This document shows positions 25,161 to 39,400 of a DNA stretch of 64,000 nucleotides, piece after piece. Location: NCBI GenBank assembly GCA_905250075.1, contig CAJNOP010000027.1, forward strand, positions 1,066,032-1,130,031, given 5' to 3'. Origin of the DNA: Rotaria sp. Silwood1. Its lineage: Eukaryota > Rotifera > Eurotatoria > Philodinida > Philodinidae. A model generated the notes under the pieces. The model made no database searches. It was not told the DNA's origin and was given only the letters and a program-made list of their open reading frames with translations. Both the position numbers and the translations under genes were made by a program. Position 1 is the first letter of the stretch; every line of letters begins with the position of its first letter.

Positions 25161-26167
25161 TCATCTAAAGATCTTAAATATAAAATTTATTTATTTCCAC
25201 AATTGCATTGCATCGAATTAACGAATATCTGTATGTCAAAAATGGATTTCAAATATTAATAAAAATCAAGATAATATATATCACGTTTTATAGTGAAATA
25301 AAAGTACAAAAAAAAACTTATTGCTATGGAAAGATTGGCCAATATAAGCATTGAACACCTACGATCATGAGATTATATTGAATTTTTCTTTCGAAAATAA
25401 ATGATAGTCATAAATTTTATTCACAAAATAGAGAACACATAAATATTGTACTGTTCTTTAAGATTTTCTCTTATTTTTTATATTTGTCATATATTGCTGC
25501 TTCGATTTATACTGTACGCATATAAAGAATAAACATGAGTCATATAAATAAAGTATTAAAATAATAACGTGTATGTCAACAATAAAAAAAATAAGAGAAC
25601 CGAAATTATTTGAATATAAGGTTTGTTACACACTGCGAAGTAAGAAGACATACAGTTTTTCTGTATTTTTGATTCGTGAAGAAAAGATAACAATTCCTCT
25701 TTAAAAAAATCTATTTTAATGATTTATTTTGCAAATAAGACTAATCATAAAAACATAATAAAATTTTGTATATAGTTATTCAAAAATATTTGTGCAGATA
25801 AAATATCACAACATAGAAAGGTACATGATCATTATTTGAAGTATGTCTGTTGAAAAAATGTTCTTATGATCAATAAGCGTTTCATCTAGTGCGATAAATC
25901 TTATCAGGATTTTAATCCAATTAGAAAAAAAAAACAGATGAAAACAAAAACATTGCATTCACTATTAAAGATCATAACTTCAATAAAGTTTTTCCATAAT
26001 AGAAAATCAATAGACAATAGAACATGTCACTGATTCATTTCGATAGATCTTCTCATTTACTAACAATAAGGAAAACATATATGTACATGAAGAAGTAGAA
26101 AAACAAACTAGACGAATATTCTTCAATACAAGGATAATCAGTACAAGAATTCGAATGTTGTGTTGTA
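25161..26167. other. 1-kb intergenic spacer of the Rho array
   Basis: AT-rich DNA with no ORF or repeat that I recognise. It is the probable promoter region of the pseudogene upstream exon and 3' flank of the next Rho gene. Confidence 0.35.
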
Positions 26168-26890
26168 TTAATACAATGCACATTTAGAATGTTTCTTACG
26201 ATTAGATTTTTTCAGAGATAAACGAGCAGCATGTACAAATAATTCTTGTATACCTTCACGAGTTTTAGCTGAACATTCCATATAAGCATCAGCTTTGATT
26301 TGTGCTGCTATTTGTCTACCAACATCAGTTGTTACTTGTTTTTCACTATCTTGTTTTAATTTTGAAATTATTTGAGGATCTATTCGTAAATCTTTTTTAC
26401 ATCCTACTAATATTATTGGACATAATCTACAAAAATGTCGTACTTCAGGATTCCATTTTTCGATAACATTTCTAGCTGATACTGGATGATTGATACTAAA
26501 ACATATCAATACAATATTTGTATCATTATATGAAAGTGGACGAAGAATATCATAGTCTTCTTGACCAGCAGTATCGAAAAGAGCCAATGTGATCTATAAA
26601 TAAAATTTCATAAATACATAAAACTTATGCAAATCGTATAATTATAATTTTCGAACTAATAAATGTAATTTATCATATGCAGTTAAAATTAAAAAAAAGA
26701 AAAATATACTTACTCTTTCATCATCTATTTGTATAGTTGTTGCATAAGTATCGAAAATAGTTGGTACATGATCTGGATCAAATGTATCATAAACAAATGC
26801 ATATAACAAACATGTTTTACCACACATTCCATCACCAACAACGACTAGTTTTCGATTTTTTTCACTGGTTAGTTTTTTTTTATTTTCCAT
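26168..26890 (-). CDS. Rho family small GTPase (array copy A)
   Basis: Two minus-strand exons (26890-26714 and 26593-26168) give 200 residues, the usual Rho length. G1 is GDGMCGKT, the effector loop is VPTIFDTY, G3 is DTAGQEDYD with the catalytic Gln present, G4 is VGCKKDLR and G5 is ECSAKT. The tail is basic and ends in the CAAX box CALY, so prenylation and membrane attachment are expected. Rho GTPases switch actin organisation when GTP-bound. G4 has Cys in place of the canonical Asn of NKxD, as also seen in Rnd proteins. Copy-specific changes are ILRPLSYND in switch II (RLRPLSYPD elsewhere) and an extended basic tail. The intron falls after codon 59, phase 0, as in the other copies. Confidence 0.92.
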
Positions 26891-29775
26891 CTAAAAATAC
26901 AGTAGACACTTTTTTTTATGAGGAATATATCGTTTTTATATTGTTTGATTCAATGTCTAATGGTTTATCCGTTTTAGTAAATGCTTTTGACATTTATTAC
27001 TATTCGAACTTACTATTTATTGTGCATATATGTATATACATATATAATGATGACCTCCTTTTAAGAAATAAATGTAGGAAATGTCATTCAAAAGAAGACA
27101 TTGTGATAAACTTTTTTCTTGTATGGTAAGGTTTTTTTTTTTCTTCTATTTGCATTTTAATTTCTTTTATAGTGCATGCTGAGACTCCTTACAGCTTTTT
27201 CAATACGTATTGGAAGAGAATAAAAAGTGAATTTACACACAGGTGAAGAAATGAAGAATTGTGTGTCAACATAAAAACAAATTCATTTTAATGTTATTTC
27301 ATTATTCTATCTGAAAGAAATGAAGCTTTGATGTTTTCCTATATCATCATTTGTCTTCGAAGAATAAAAGAAAATTCATGAACTGTTTACCATGACCTAT
27401 ACAAGTCGTAATTTTTTATTCCAGGTTACTTACAGTTACACTCTATACACTAGCAGTTTTTCTTTTTAATTAAAAACAAACAGATTAGTATGACAAAGTT
27501 TTATGAAAGGATTTTATACATGATGTAAAATTAATAAACATTAGAAAATATTTTCTGTTATATTTAGTAATAAAATAAGAAGTAACATAAACTAAGAATG
27601 AAATTTTTTATTTTTTTATGACAAAGATATAAATAGAAAAGTTTTGATGATGAGCTTCACATGAAATCAAAGCAGACATAGAAATATTTTCATAGGATAT
27701 ATTATTATTTTGAATAGGATGCATCAACATCTTTTTAATATGCCTAGAATAGGATTCATCATAGATGAGATTGTTAATCGTATTATTTGTATAGAAGCTA
27801 TAGCAAAGAAAAAATGTTTCTTAATCAAAATACAACAAAACAATAAGTCAAATAGTGAAGATCATAATTAAAAATAAAATAAATAATAGAAGATAAGCAA
27901 CAATTGTATATACAAAAACTTTGAGAAATTTTAAATTATATTGTAGATGTAATTTATACAAAAGATATAGTTTTGAGTATGATAAATGAAGCAACATATA
28001 CATGTAATTTTTAAGCATTTGGAAAAACTTTTTGCTTAACATTTCATATGAATATTCGTTTTGATTTGTCAAACTATTTTAATATCAGTTTTGAACTTTA
28101 GTTCTAGGATTTTTTTATTTGTATTAATATTTGTTCTCTGGTTCATTTTATAGTTCGACCATGGTAAGAAAATGCAAATAAATTCGATACACAAGATAAC
28201 TCATTGATATTGATCGATTTCGTGAAAAAAATACAATAACTCAAACTTTTAGAAAATATCTGTATATGATAGAACTTTAAATTAATTTTTCAACTACATG
28301 TTATTTAATTTCTAGAGAAGTATTAGCAGTCTTAGCATGTTGGTATTTCTATGCATATTTTCGTAAAATGTAATACTTGTAATTGTCGTCGATAATAAAT
28401 GTAAATATATGACTAGGGTAAAACTGATAACGAAAGAATAGAATATCGGGCATTTCTAATGACAATCGAAAAAATAATAAATGAATTTGATGAAGATTCG
28501 ATTGTCCATGAAGCAATAAGAAGTCTTTGAAATGCGATTTTCAATTCATTCTATTAATATTATACCTAACAAGCTGTTAGTGCAATCTGTGAAGAATCAA
28601 AATGTAAAATGTGGTGAATCTGAATACATTGTAAATCAAAAGATTCTGCAATATGTGTTTAGATTTATGACTTCCAACGTACTGATATGTTCACCATGAA
28701 AGATGTCACTCATAATACGTTACAATGAATTTGAAAAGGCAAATAAAGATAAATATCTTGAATTCAATTTTCTTTCATAATACTGTCTGAGAAGATTTTA
28801 TTCCGAGGGCCATTTCTGTCACAAATTGCAATGGAGAAGAATCTTGCTAAGGTATCCATGAGAAACGCGGGATATATATTCCTACTTGTATATTTCAATA
28901 CATTTTCTTACAAAAGTCTAACGATTTTGATCTTCTTATTCTAAAATTTAGGCTAAGTAATTTTTTTCAGTTGTTTAAAAGAACTAAATACAGATAAGCG
29001 TAGTCATCAATAGCTACTAATCCGTGTATATATCTTAAAATAACATTAAGTTCAATACATTTTCATTCTGCAACAGCTACACTATTATTATTTTCACAGT
29101 CACGTGATCAATCATTTAAGCACAACAATGATTTATAATATATCTCTTTCATTTATATTGTAGGCATTCGAATTCTGTTTTAGATTGGTTACAAATAATT
29201 TTATTTTGATTATTGAATTCTTAATCATTGCTATTGATATATCTGTATTAAGATTTATTTCATCTCCTAAAAAATGGAACATATCTATCTACAGAACCCA
29301 AAGCTTTTTTATTTTAAAAAATGAAATGTGATAGGAAATAAGATTTAATTTTAAATTACTGTGTAGCATCATATTTTCTTGATGAATAATGAATCCAATT
29401 ATAAAATTCAAAAATATGTCAAGCAAATGACAAGATACTTCGAAATACTATGCTTTACTCATATCTAAAACAAACTATATAATGATAACAAGAAAAAGAA
29501 AAGAGAACATTACTGTCTTCTTAGTATCATTTCAATGTTACTCACTATTGATATCAATTCTCAAACATAAAATGTTGTGAAATTTAATAAACACATAATT
29601 TAAACTAATAAAAAACTTTCTTTATTAAACTATTTATCAGATAACTGATAAATTGTCATAATTATGATTGTTACAGAATTCGAATGAAAAATAAATAAAA
29701 TGAAAATTGAAATTCTATTACTCGAAAATCTCAATAATACAATATGTGGAATAAACAAAAAATACAATATACTAA
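26891..29775. other. 2.9-kb intergenic region of the Rho array
   Basis: AT-rich DNA without a supported gene. ORFs here (for example 26761-27129 plus, 27848-28072 minus) are Tyr/Phe/Ile-rich and unlike any family I know; the first overlaps Rho exon 1 on the opposite strand. Confidence 0.35.
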
Positions 29776-30485
29776 TTAAACTAATAAACATTTACGATGT
29801 TTTCTATATCGATTACGTTTTTTTAATGATAAACGAGCTGCAAGAATAAATAAATCATGTACTCCTTCACGAGTTTTTGCTGAACATTCCATATAAGCAT
29901 CAGCTTTGATCTGTGTTGCAATCTGTTTTCCAGTTTCAGTTGATACCAGTTTTTGACCTTTGGCTTTCATTGATGCAACAACTTGAGGATCTGTTCTCAA
30001 ATCTACTTTACAAGCTACCAATATTATTGGACATGAACCACAGAAATGTCGTACTTCTGGAATCCATTTTTCAGTAATACTTGCTGCAGATACTGGATTA
30101 TCAACACTAAAACACATAATTATAACGTTTGTATCAGGATATGAAAGTGGACGAAGACGATCAAAATCTTCTTGACCAGCGGTATCGAATAAAGCTAAAT
30201 CAACCTATAAATAAATGTTTTATTTTCTAGAAATAATTCCTTTGAAATAATGAATGATATTTTGAGAAAAAAAAGTTTTGTTTTTCTTTTTTGTATATTA
30301 GTGCTTACAGTATTTCCATCAACTTCAATCTCAGCAACATATGTATCAAAAACAGTTGGTACATGATCCGAACTAAACTCATCGTCTTTGAATGCAAATA
30401 AAAGACATGTTTTACCAGACATTCCATCACCAACAACAACTAATTTTCTACTTTTCTGTAGAGATGAATTTCGAATAGATGCCAT
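29776..30485 (-). CDS. Rho family small GTPase (array copy B)
   Basis: Exons 30485-30309 and 30204-29776 encode 201 residues. Motifs: GDGMSGKT (Cys to Ser change beside the P-loop Lys), [55 protein letters not shown]. The tail is strongly basic ([13 protein letters not shown]) with CAAX box CLLV, predicting geranylgeranylation (Leu/Val-type box) and plasma-membrane targeting. The intron lies after codon 59, phase 0. The sequence is RhoA-like in switch I/II and IEVDG. All GTPase elements needed for hydrolysis are present, so it should cycle normally. It neighbours copies A and C in the same orientation. Confidence 0.93.
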
Positions 30486-32006
30486 CTGAAAATGAAAAAC
30501 GAAAAAATAGAACGTTCTTTCAATAAATTCTTATTTTATATTCTATATATTCTTTGTACTAAGGATATTCAAAATATCACAATAATTTGATCATATGTTT
30601 GATGTTTCTATCAAAAATAATAGTCCTAGTCTGTAAAGAAAAAACAATAGATGATCGTAATGCAGAATACTTCAGAAAAAAGGACACACTGTTATTTTGT
30701 TTCTTACTTTTCATTATTTCTTTGCGTAAACACTTCTCTTACCTAAAGTGCAAGTAGTCACACAGAAAGAAAACAAACGATACAATACAAATGGTGAGAT
30801 CATGTGAGCGTGTGTGTTTTGTGTTCTAGGTTAAAAGTCTTTTGATTACGATATTGTCTTGTACCTCGGCAACGAACAATATTTATTCTTCAGCTATACT
30901 TCATTGTATACAGTAAACATATTTTTTTTCAATATAATAATCATGCTTTAACAGGGTATCAAAGCAATTTATTATCGAATAATAATAATAATAATCTTTA
31001 TTGCTACTTATTTAATCTAAGCAAAGATGGCTGTTTGTTTAATCATCTAGTTACTTCATCGAATGCTATAGATGTTTATGTGTTTCATCCTATGATCGTT
31101 GTGAATCCATTTCTATAATTTATATAATTAATATATTGTACATGAATATCATTGATTAGATACAATAATTAAACTTCGTCGATGCGAATGATAAATGAAT
31201 GTTTTCCATTGAAAATATTTCAATCCAATCGTTGAAAGATAATATATCTTAGATCAATAATTCAAAATTTTTTCAAGGTTATTAATAATATATTCTATTG
31301 TTTAATACCATTAATTTAGGAACGTTTTTCATATAAATTCACTCGTAGAATTTAAATATTGTATTTTTTATATGTTCTACACTTGGTGTTTATTACTAAA
31401 AACAGATGCATAGACATGAAAAATGAAGCTTTTGTAATAAAATTTAATAATTATGGTGAATGATATACGTTGAATTATCGTTTGTGATTTAAGCTGATTA
31501 TATGCTCTAATAAATTTTCATTTTACCTTTGTTACAAAAAGGTGAAACCATTTTGTAATACGATCAATAATACTATATCTATTATCTAAAAATTGATTTA
31601 CCTCAAACGAATAATCAAATTATAAAAGTGATGATCGAATCGTTACAATGACATTTATATCCGAACTATTTTTCTTCTTATATTGACTAAAAGATAAAAA
31701 TATAACGTCATTCTTATATCGCTGCCGCCCTCGCACAATTCATTCTTCATGCAAATACTCACAAATTAATTCCCATGAAAAGCTACAAAGACAATAACGC
31801 AGCATATTTTATATATATATATACTTCTGTGATAAAAAAATATTTCATAGAAGCAATGCATTCTCTAATTTTGTCATTGTTCTTATATTTATCTTTAAAT
31901 ATAAAAAGAGATTGAAATACAATGATTCATTAAAAAAACACAAAAAAAGAGAAAGAAAAAAAAAAGAGATAATACGAAGTATATGAGAACACAAGCAAAA
32001 TTTGAT
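30486..32006. other. 1.5-kb intergenic spacer of the Rho array
   Basis: AT-rich DNA with (AAT)n near 30979-30995 and (TA)n near 31812-31823. No gene or transposon end was recognised. Confidence 0.35.
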
Positions 32007-32656
32007 TTAATGTATATCACATACACGACGCTTTTTATTTCCACGTTTAAGTGATAAACGAGCAGCATGTACAAATAATTCTTGTACACCTTCACGACTT
32101 TTAGCTGAACATTCTAGATACGCATCAGCTTTGATTTGTGCTGCTATTTGTCTACCAACATCAGTTGTTACTGGTTTTTCACCATCTTGTTTTAATTTTG
32201 AAATTATTTGAGGATCTGTTCGTAAATCTTTTTTACATGCTACTAATATCACCGGGCATTGTCCACAAAAATGTCGTACTTCAGGCATCCATTTTTCAAT
32301 GACACTAGTTGCTGATACAGGACTATCAACACTAAAACATATTAATACAACACTCGTATCAGGATATGAAAGTGGACGAAGACGATCAAAATCTTCTTGA
32401 CCAGCTGTATCAAAAAGTGCTAAATCAATCTGAAAAAAAAAAATTTCTCTTTCAATATAATGTTAATATAAATACATACGGTTTTTCCATCGACTTGAAT
32501 ATCAGCAACATAAGTATCAAAAATAGTGGCATCGTGAGTTGGAATAAATCGATCATCTTTAAATGCAAGTAAAAGACACGTTTTACCACACATACCATCT
32601 CCAACAATAACTAATTTTTTATTTTTTCGTACACTTCCACTCCTATGACTTGCCAT
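32007..32656 (-). CDS. Rho family small GTPase (array copy C), atypical CAAX
   Basis: Exons 32656-32480 and 32429-32007 encode 199 residues. Motifs: [62 protein letters not shown]. Exon 2 is closest to copy A around QIISKLKQD and [17 protein letters not shown], suggesting that A and C share the more recent duplication or gene conversion. Switch I has DATIF where the others have VPTIF/VPTVF; the preceding position can affect effector binding. The C-terminus is RRVCDIH: the CAAX Cys is kept but Asp at a1 and His at X make prenylation doubtful. It is the first gene of the array in transcription direction and diverges from the CFAP92-like gene. Confidence 0.92.
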
Positions 32657-33483
32657 CTAGAATTGAATCTGTAAATGTTTCTTGCCGTAAAATTACCTAG
32701 ATGCTTTATATTCAAGTAAATGTAAGAAAGTAAACTAAGCAAATCAAGCGTTTGTTCTTTGTTTTGTTATGATTTGTATATTTATTTAATGTCATGGATG
32801 ACATCGGCAACAAACAAGTATACTGTATTCAAATTGAAAAGAACGAAAAGATGAAAAATCGAAGAAATGTCATAATTGAATGTATGACGCTGAATCAGCA
32901 TCATTTGTTTTCAGTATCAGAGTCACAAAAAAGAAACGAAAAAGAAAACAAAGAACGAGTAGACAGCATGATTCGACTCGACTCCTTTTTTTTTTCTTCT
33001 TTTTTTTTTCTCTTAGTTAATGCAGTTTGTTGTTTTGACTACAATTGTTCGTATAAAAACGACAGTTGTGATTTTGTTGAAATCTAACATTGTAGTACAT
33101 ACTAAACAAAAAAATGCAATGTACACAATCGAATTTCTTCTCTCTTTCAATAATAGTTTCTAGGTTCTGAAGTTTTTTTTTTTGTATACTTTATCTGTGA
33201 ACAAAGCGACCACTATTTTTTTTTGTCTGTTCGTTTCCTTTTAGGTATCGATGTGCATGTATGTAAATTAGTAAAGAGGACAAAACTATGGTAACAACAT
33301 GTATCTAGAAGAATGTGGATCAATATTTTTTTTTCTCTTTTTTTTATTTGACAGATGTTGGTTTATTTAAGAAAAAAACTTAAAATTGAATAAAAAAAAA
33401 CTTGTATTTTGGCAAGAATAAATAAACTAACTTTTCTTCTTTTTTAATTAATCGAAATAAATACAAATATCCGATTTATTAAT
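32657..33483. promoter_or_regulatory. divergent intergenic region (Rho copy C / CFAP92-like gene)
   Basis: The 827 bp between two divergent start codons must hold the 5' regions of both genes. It contains several T8-T10 tracts and an AG/TC-rich part around 32930-33010. I saw no clear core-promoter motif, so the call is positional. Confidence 0.4.
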
Positions 33484-36400
33484 ATGAGTTTATCACCAAT
33501 TGTCGAATCATCAAGTGATATTGAAAGACATCTAAGTTCAAATGTGATAATTGAAAGACCCACTACTGAATCTACAAGTTCAAATATGAATCATGTTAAT
33601 ATTCGATTTACTATTGCTTTCGCTGTACCTGCCGGTAAGTTTAATAAAATAATAGATATAAATACCATAAATCTTCTGATTTATTTTCTATCCGATGATA
33701 AATTGTATCTTCTCTAATACTAACTTATGATATTAGTTCTCTATTAGCTTTATGTCTCATCGTCCCTCCAGATGATCAAGGTTTTACATGTGTGCTATGT
33801 TTTAGATTTCACATTGCAATATGTGTTCTATCTTATTACACATTGAAGTTCACTTTTTGTTTTTGTTACTTTCTTCTTGTTTTTGTTAATTCAATATCTT
33901 TAATTAATATTTAGAATCACAATTATCAACTGAGTCTCCTGCACCACAGAGTAATACTTATACTAGTGGACGAGTGTCTGAAACATCAAAAATTCAAGTT
34001 AATAGATATTTGTTAAAAATTAATTTTGATTATTGTAAGTTTTATAAATAGGGATATTATCGTATTGAATATTCATTAATACCTGGTGAAGCAAATGTTG
34101 GTTTTGATGTTATTGTATTTCGAACAGCTGCAAAAATCTATCCAGATAATCAAGATAGTCGAGTTGTATTAACATGGGAAGATGAAGATGAAAATGTTTG
34201 GATAGTTTGGAACCATGTGTAAATCTGTTTTTTGTTTTACATATCTATATTAATTATTCTTATCTATTTTGTTTCTTTTTCTTATTTCAAATAGTCATAA
34301 GCTTGATTTAAATCGTGAACGTTTATTAGCATTATTATCACATCAAATTCTTGTTAAAATATGGGATGGTAAAGAATATTGTACAGTACGTACAAAACTC
34401 GATAAACCTCGTATGGGACGTGCTATTCATAGTTTAATATCAAGTAATAAATAAAAACAGAAAATCAAGATTCTAAAAAAGTCATTTCAAATTAATTTCT
34501 TTTTATTGAAACATATAGATACTGATGAAGAGAGTTCGCCGAAGAATGTAGTACAAAGTATAGCACAAAACTATGCAGATAAGTGGGTGGCAAAACCTCT
34601 ATTATATAAATTACGTCGAAAATTACCAATCAATATTCCACCTCCATCACCATTTTTGCAGAAAAAAAGTTTGTTTATTTGATGATAATTTGAATTTTTT
34701 GATTTCTATTATTAAATTATAGTTGATCAAATAGAAAATACTCGCATATCAACACCATCATTATCGAATGTGTTACAAGAAAAATTCATTGAAAATTTAA
34801 GGTAAGTTGTATTTTTTTTGTTTTTTATTAATTCATCTTTCGTTTTTCCGCTCGAATCATCAAGAATATATTTCAGAACTTTTTTTCTCTATTAATGGTA
34901 TGTACATTTTATAATCGTCCTGTAGTTTTTCCTGTAGATTGTTAATTTCATGGGAATATATCATTTGTAGATTTATCTATTTATTTTGTAAATATTTATT
35001 TATTTTCACTCAAGACTTATTTTGACTTTAATATTTATTCTTCTTTCTTTTTTTTTTGTTCGTATATTTAAGTGGAGAAAATAATGCATTAACTGATGAA
35101 ACAACACCGAATCCAACTGAAAATCGACCTTCCAGTCTTTTTAAAAGGACTCCTGATGAAAATGAAACAAAAACAGAAGAGAATATAAAACGGAAGAAAG
35201 GTTTAGATTTTTTGTTTTTGTTTTTTATGTTATATTTGAATTAATTTTAATAGGAACAAGAATACATAGGCAATATGATGAAAAAAAAGACAAAGGTACT
35301 GCTCAAATAACTATACCAAGCAATTTAATCTTTGCAGGTATGAAGACATTTAAAGTTATTTAAATATTCAAATTCATTGAAGTCCTATTTTTCAAAATAA
35401 TTCTCAAGGTTTCCAATAGAAGTTTCTTCTGTTTACTTTACGATAATAAGATTTAAAAAGATATAGTTTTTTTTTTTCTGATAATTCATACATACTCTAT
35501 TTTCTAATGAGTAATAATAGTAATGTCTTTATTAATTTTGCGTGAAAGAACAGGAAAATTAATATGAAAATTAGGCATGTATTATTGACATAACGAAGGA
35601 AGCTTTTCAACTGTCCGATCACTTTTCACTTGTGACTATTGTTATTTGATTAAACATGATGACTAATGAAAAAACTCAGTGTTGATTTGATTTTTCGATT
35701 TTTGCTTGTTGAATTATAGATGTTATACTCAATTTTTGCCCTAAGAATATAGACTCACTAAAAAACTTGAATAATCGAATTTTGAGATGAAATTTTGTCC
35801 ATACATATATACACCTTATATTCATGAGAAATATCCTACAATTTAAGTTACAGCGAACGCGTATCCTTGTTAAGATATTTACAATATAAATAATCGTCTG
35901 TTTTGATCTCTATGTCAAAAGAAAGATGTTTCCACGACAAATTAATATCTCGAGGATGGATGCTTTTGTTCTACTTCCAAATTGATGATGATGTTTCTAG
36001 TGACTATAAAGCACATCTATGAATGAAACTTCGACTTAAAATTCAATTATTCAAGTTCTCAGTAATTCTATGATCATAAGGCAAAAGTTGACTAAAACAT
36101 CTTGAACTCAACAATTGAAAAACGAAAAAACAATCCAAAACAGACACTTGCACTAATCATGACCGCTCGAATGACAATATTCTCAAGTGAATAGCAATCG
36201 GATATCTGGGAACAATTTCTCGTAAATTCCAATCTTTTTGATTACTAAATAGTGTAGCAGTCATAAACCGCTGAACCAGTACATAACTAACATAAATGAT
36301 AATTAATTCTCATAGTACAAGGACCAATAGAAATTTATACACTAATCACTAAATTTATACCTAATGAAAAGAATTTCTCAGTACCAACAAAATTGAAAAC

Positions 36401-39400
36401 ACTATATTAATCATCTACCACTCTATAAATATTCTACATAATTAATATTCCAAGTCAATCTACTAATGAATGATAAAGTCCGAATTGATATTAAAGTTTC
36501 TTTATACTAAATGAAATTATAATCTTATGATAATTATTTTACATTGTTATACTATGTATAATGTGAAATAACCTTTGAATTCTATCCAACTAAAGTACAG
36601 AATCAAAGTTCTAAAACACAAAGTTATCAGATTATTTTCAATGACTCATTTTGTTTTTAAATCGAAATATATTCTACTTAGTTAAAAAAGGCAGCAAAAA
36701 CTAATTTTATTATATTCAAGCTAATGTACTCTATCAATGGATCACATCACTTTGAATTTATTAGTTATCTATCGAATGAAATTTTTTGTTGTAATTTTTA
36801 GGATTTAAAATAATCACATCTCGTCTTGATGATCATGCGATATTACCAAGAAGTATTCATGATTGTTTTGTTAGTATTAAAATTGAAGATCATCAATTAA
36901 TGAATGAAACACTTACCAATGAATTTAATCCACTTTCCATAACAATATGTCATGTTGAAAATATGCCATCAACACCTGTATCATATTCTGAGTTAAAACA
37001 AAGGTTCAATATCTTTTTTTTTTGTTTTTTTTTCTTTCCTAGAAGAAGAATTTTCATTGTTATATTTTGAAAATAGATGTGAACCAGTTTATTGTTCTTA
37101 TCAATTGTTTGATCAACCAATTCATCAAACAAGTAAAAAATTGCAAGCACGTAATATTTATTGGAATGATTTGCATTTATATTTAACAAGTAAAACTTAG
37201 CTTTTATTCGTTAAAAAAAGTTTTTTTTTCTATTTATTTTCAAGATTTAATTAATGAAAATATAATGAGTGAATTTCGTAATTCTCCTATTCTTAATATT
37301 GAAATTCATGATCGAGATGAACGTGAAGATAGTCGACGATGTATTGGTAGTGTATTTGGTTCAGAAAATAATGATGAAATAATTGGAAGAGTTTCTGGTA
37401 ATGAGGAAAAAAACAAAAATTTTTTTTTATTTTAATCTTTTTTTCTGTTTTATTCCATAGGTAAAACAAATTTATTGAAATCAAGAAAAGATGCTGAATG
37501 GCATCCACATGGATGTGTTAAATTAGATTTATCAGAATTATGGCTTGGACAAACATCACTTGAATTTTATATTCCAGTTGTTCCATGTCATGCACCTGAA
37601 TCTAGTTCAGGTAGAATTATTTTTAATATTTTTTGTTCTTAATTGAAAAAATATGTATTTTAGGACATATATCAAATGCAAAACGTACATTATCAAAAGA
37701 AAATATGCATATACAACAAGGTGATTTTCTTTCAAGTGGTACTCAAATGAAAATTCTTGTTAAATTAGCGAAACCTCTTGTACCACTAGTTAAACATCAA
37801 CAGTTACCAACAACAATTGTAAAAATTTTCTTAAATAACAAAAGACAAAGAATTTTTTATTTCCATCTGTTTTTTTTTTAAAGATTTCACCATTTACTCG
37901 TATTGTTTTTGTATTTTCTTATGATAATACAAAATTTTTAACTTCTCTTGAAACTTGTATTCGAACAATCAATGCAAATGCACTTGGCTTCGATAAACAT
38001 CCAGCACATATACAAGTCGCTGCTCTTTCAACATATAAATTAACTGAGTAAAATTTCGTATTCATTTAATTTATAAAAAACAAAAGAAAAAAAAGATTAA
38101 CAACTTTTTTTCTTTTAAGAGCACAACAAACAAGTCATAGTTTAAATATAATAACTGGATTTCATTTATTTGATGATGAACAACATTTATTTATACTTGA
38201 AGGTCGAAAAGAAGAAGCTATTGATATACTTTATAAACAATTACCTAAACCACAAGGAAAAAGTATAATTATTGTTGATAATTTTTTCTAATTTAAATAA
38301 TTTTTTTTTTTCATTTAGATGTTGAAATTCTTTATGATTCTTCCGTACGTTTTAATGAACGTCTTTATATTAAATTAGGTGTAGATTTAATACATATTAA
38401 ATTATGTCGAACATTACATGATATTATTTCTCAACCATTAATTTTTGTTCGAGATTTTCTTACTAAAGATACATTTGAAGCACTTGATAAATTACATCAA
38501 GTTTGTTTTAAATAATATTCTTTTTTGTTTTTTTTTTCAAAATTTATATTAAATTAAATTTTCTAATTTTTAGCTTATTCATGTACATAAATTAAGTTCA
38601 ACAGCTCGATATAATTTATTTCCAACAATTGAAATGATTACATCATTAAGTAGAGATTTTGGTGTACCACTAACAGATAAAGAAATTATATGTATATAAA
38701 AGAAAAAACGAATATTGATTTTTGGATTTATATTTCATTTGTTTTAGTATTTTCAAGTGATGATCGAACACCATCAGCATCAACAATAAATGAAAAACGT
38801 AATAAAAATATCATTAATAATCATCATTCAAATAATCAATTAAAACAAGAACAAATACCATCATTAGAAGAAATTAAACGACCAGATATTAATTTTTTAA
38901 CAAGAAATATTGAACGAGTTCGACTTTCAAGTTTAAGAAATAAGTATGAATTAAATAAATGATCTTATATAGTATCTATTTTATTAACAATAAAAATAAT
39001 CGTTAGCAGTTATTCATATAAAAAAAAATATAAAATCTGTAAAACAAATGACAGGAAAACTACGAGAAATAGTTTTGTATATCATTTTCTTTCAAAAATT
39101 TATCAGCATTCTTATTCTAAGTATCTCTTATAAAGATTTTGTCAATGAAGATAAATAAGAGATAACTTCTATTTCCGTAGAGATATTTGTATTTTTGTTT
39201 TAGATGACTAATAGATTTACTTTTACTTTCCTCGACGAATTCCCTTGATACATATATATAATTTGTGAATAATCACTTCTTAATGATCTTACTTATAATG
39301 AAATGAATTATTCTTTTTTTTTTTCAATATATAACAAGATTGAATAAAAAATTTATTTTAAATTGAGAAAATTAAAAACAAAAAAAAAAGTTAAAAATTT

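Noticed and set aside
36950..37508. Minus-strand ORFs opposite CFAP92-like exons 9-12
   Set aside because: Antisense shadows of well-supported exons.
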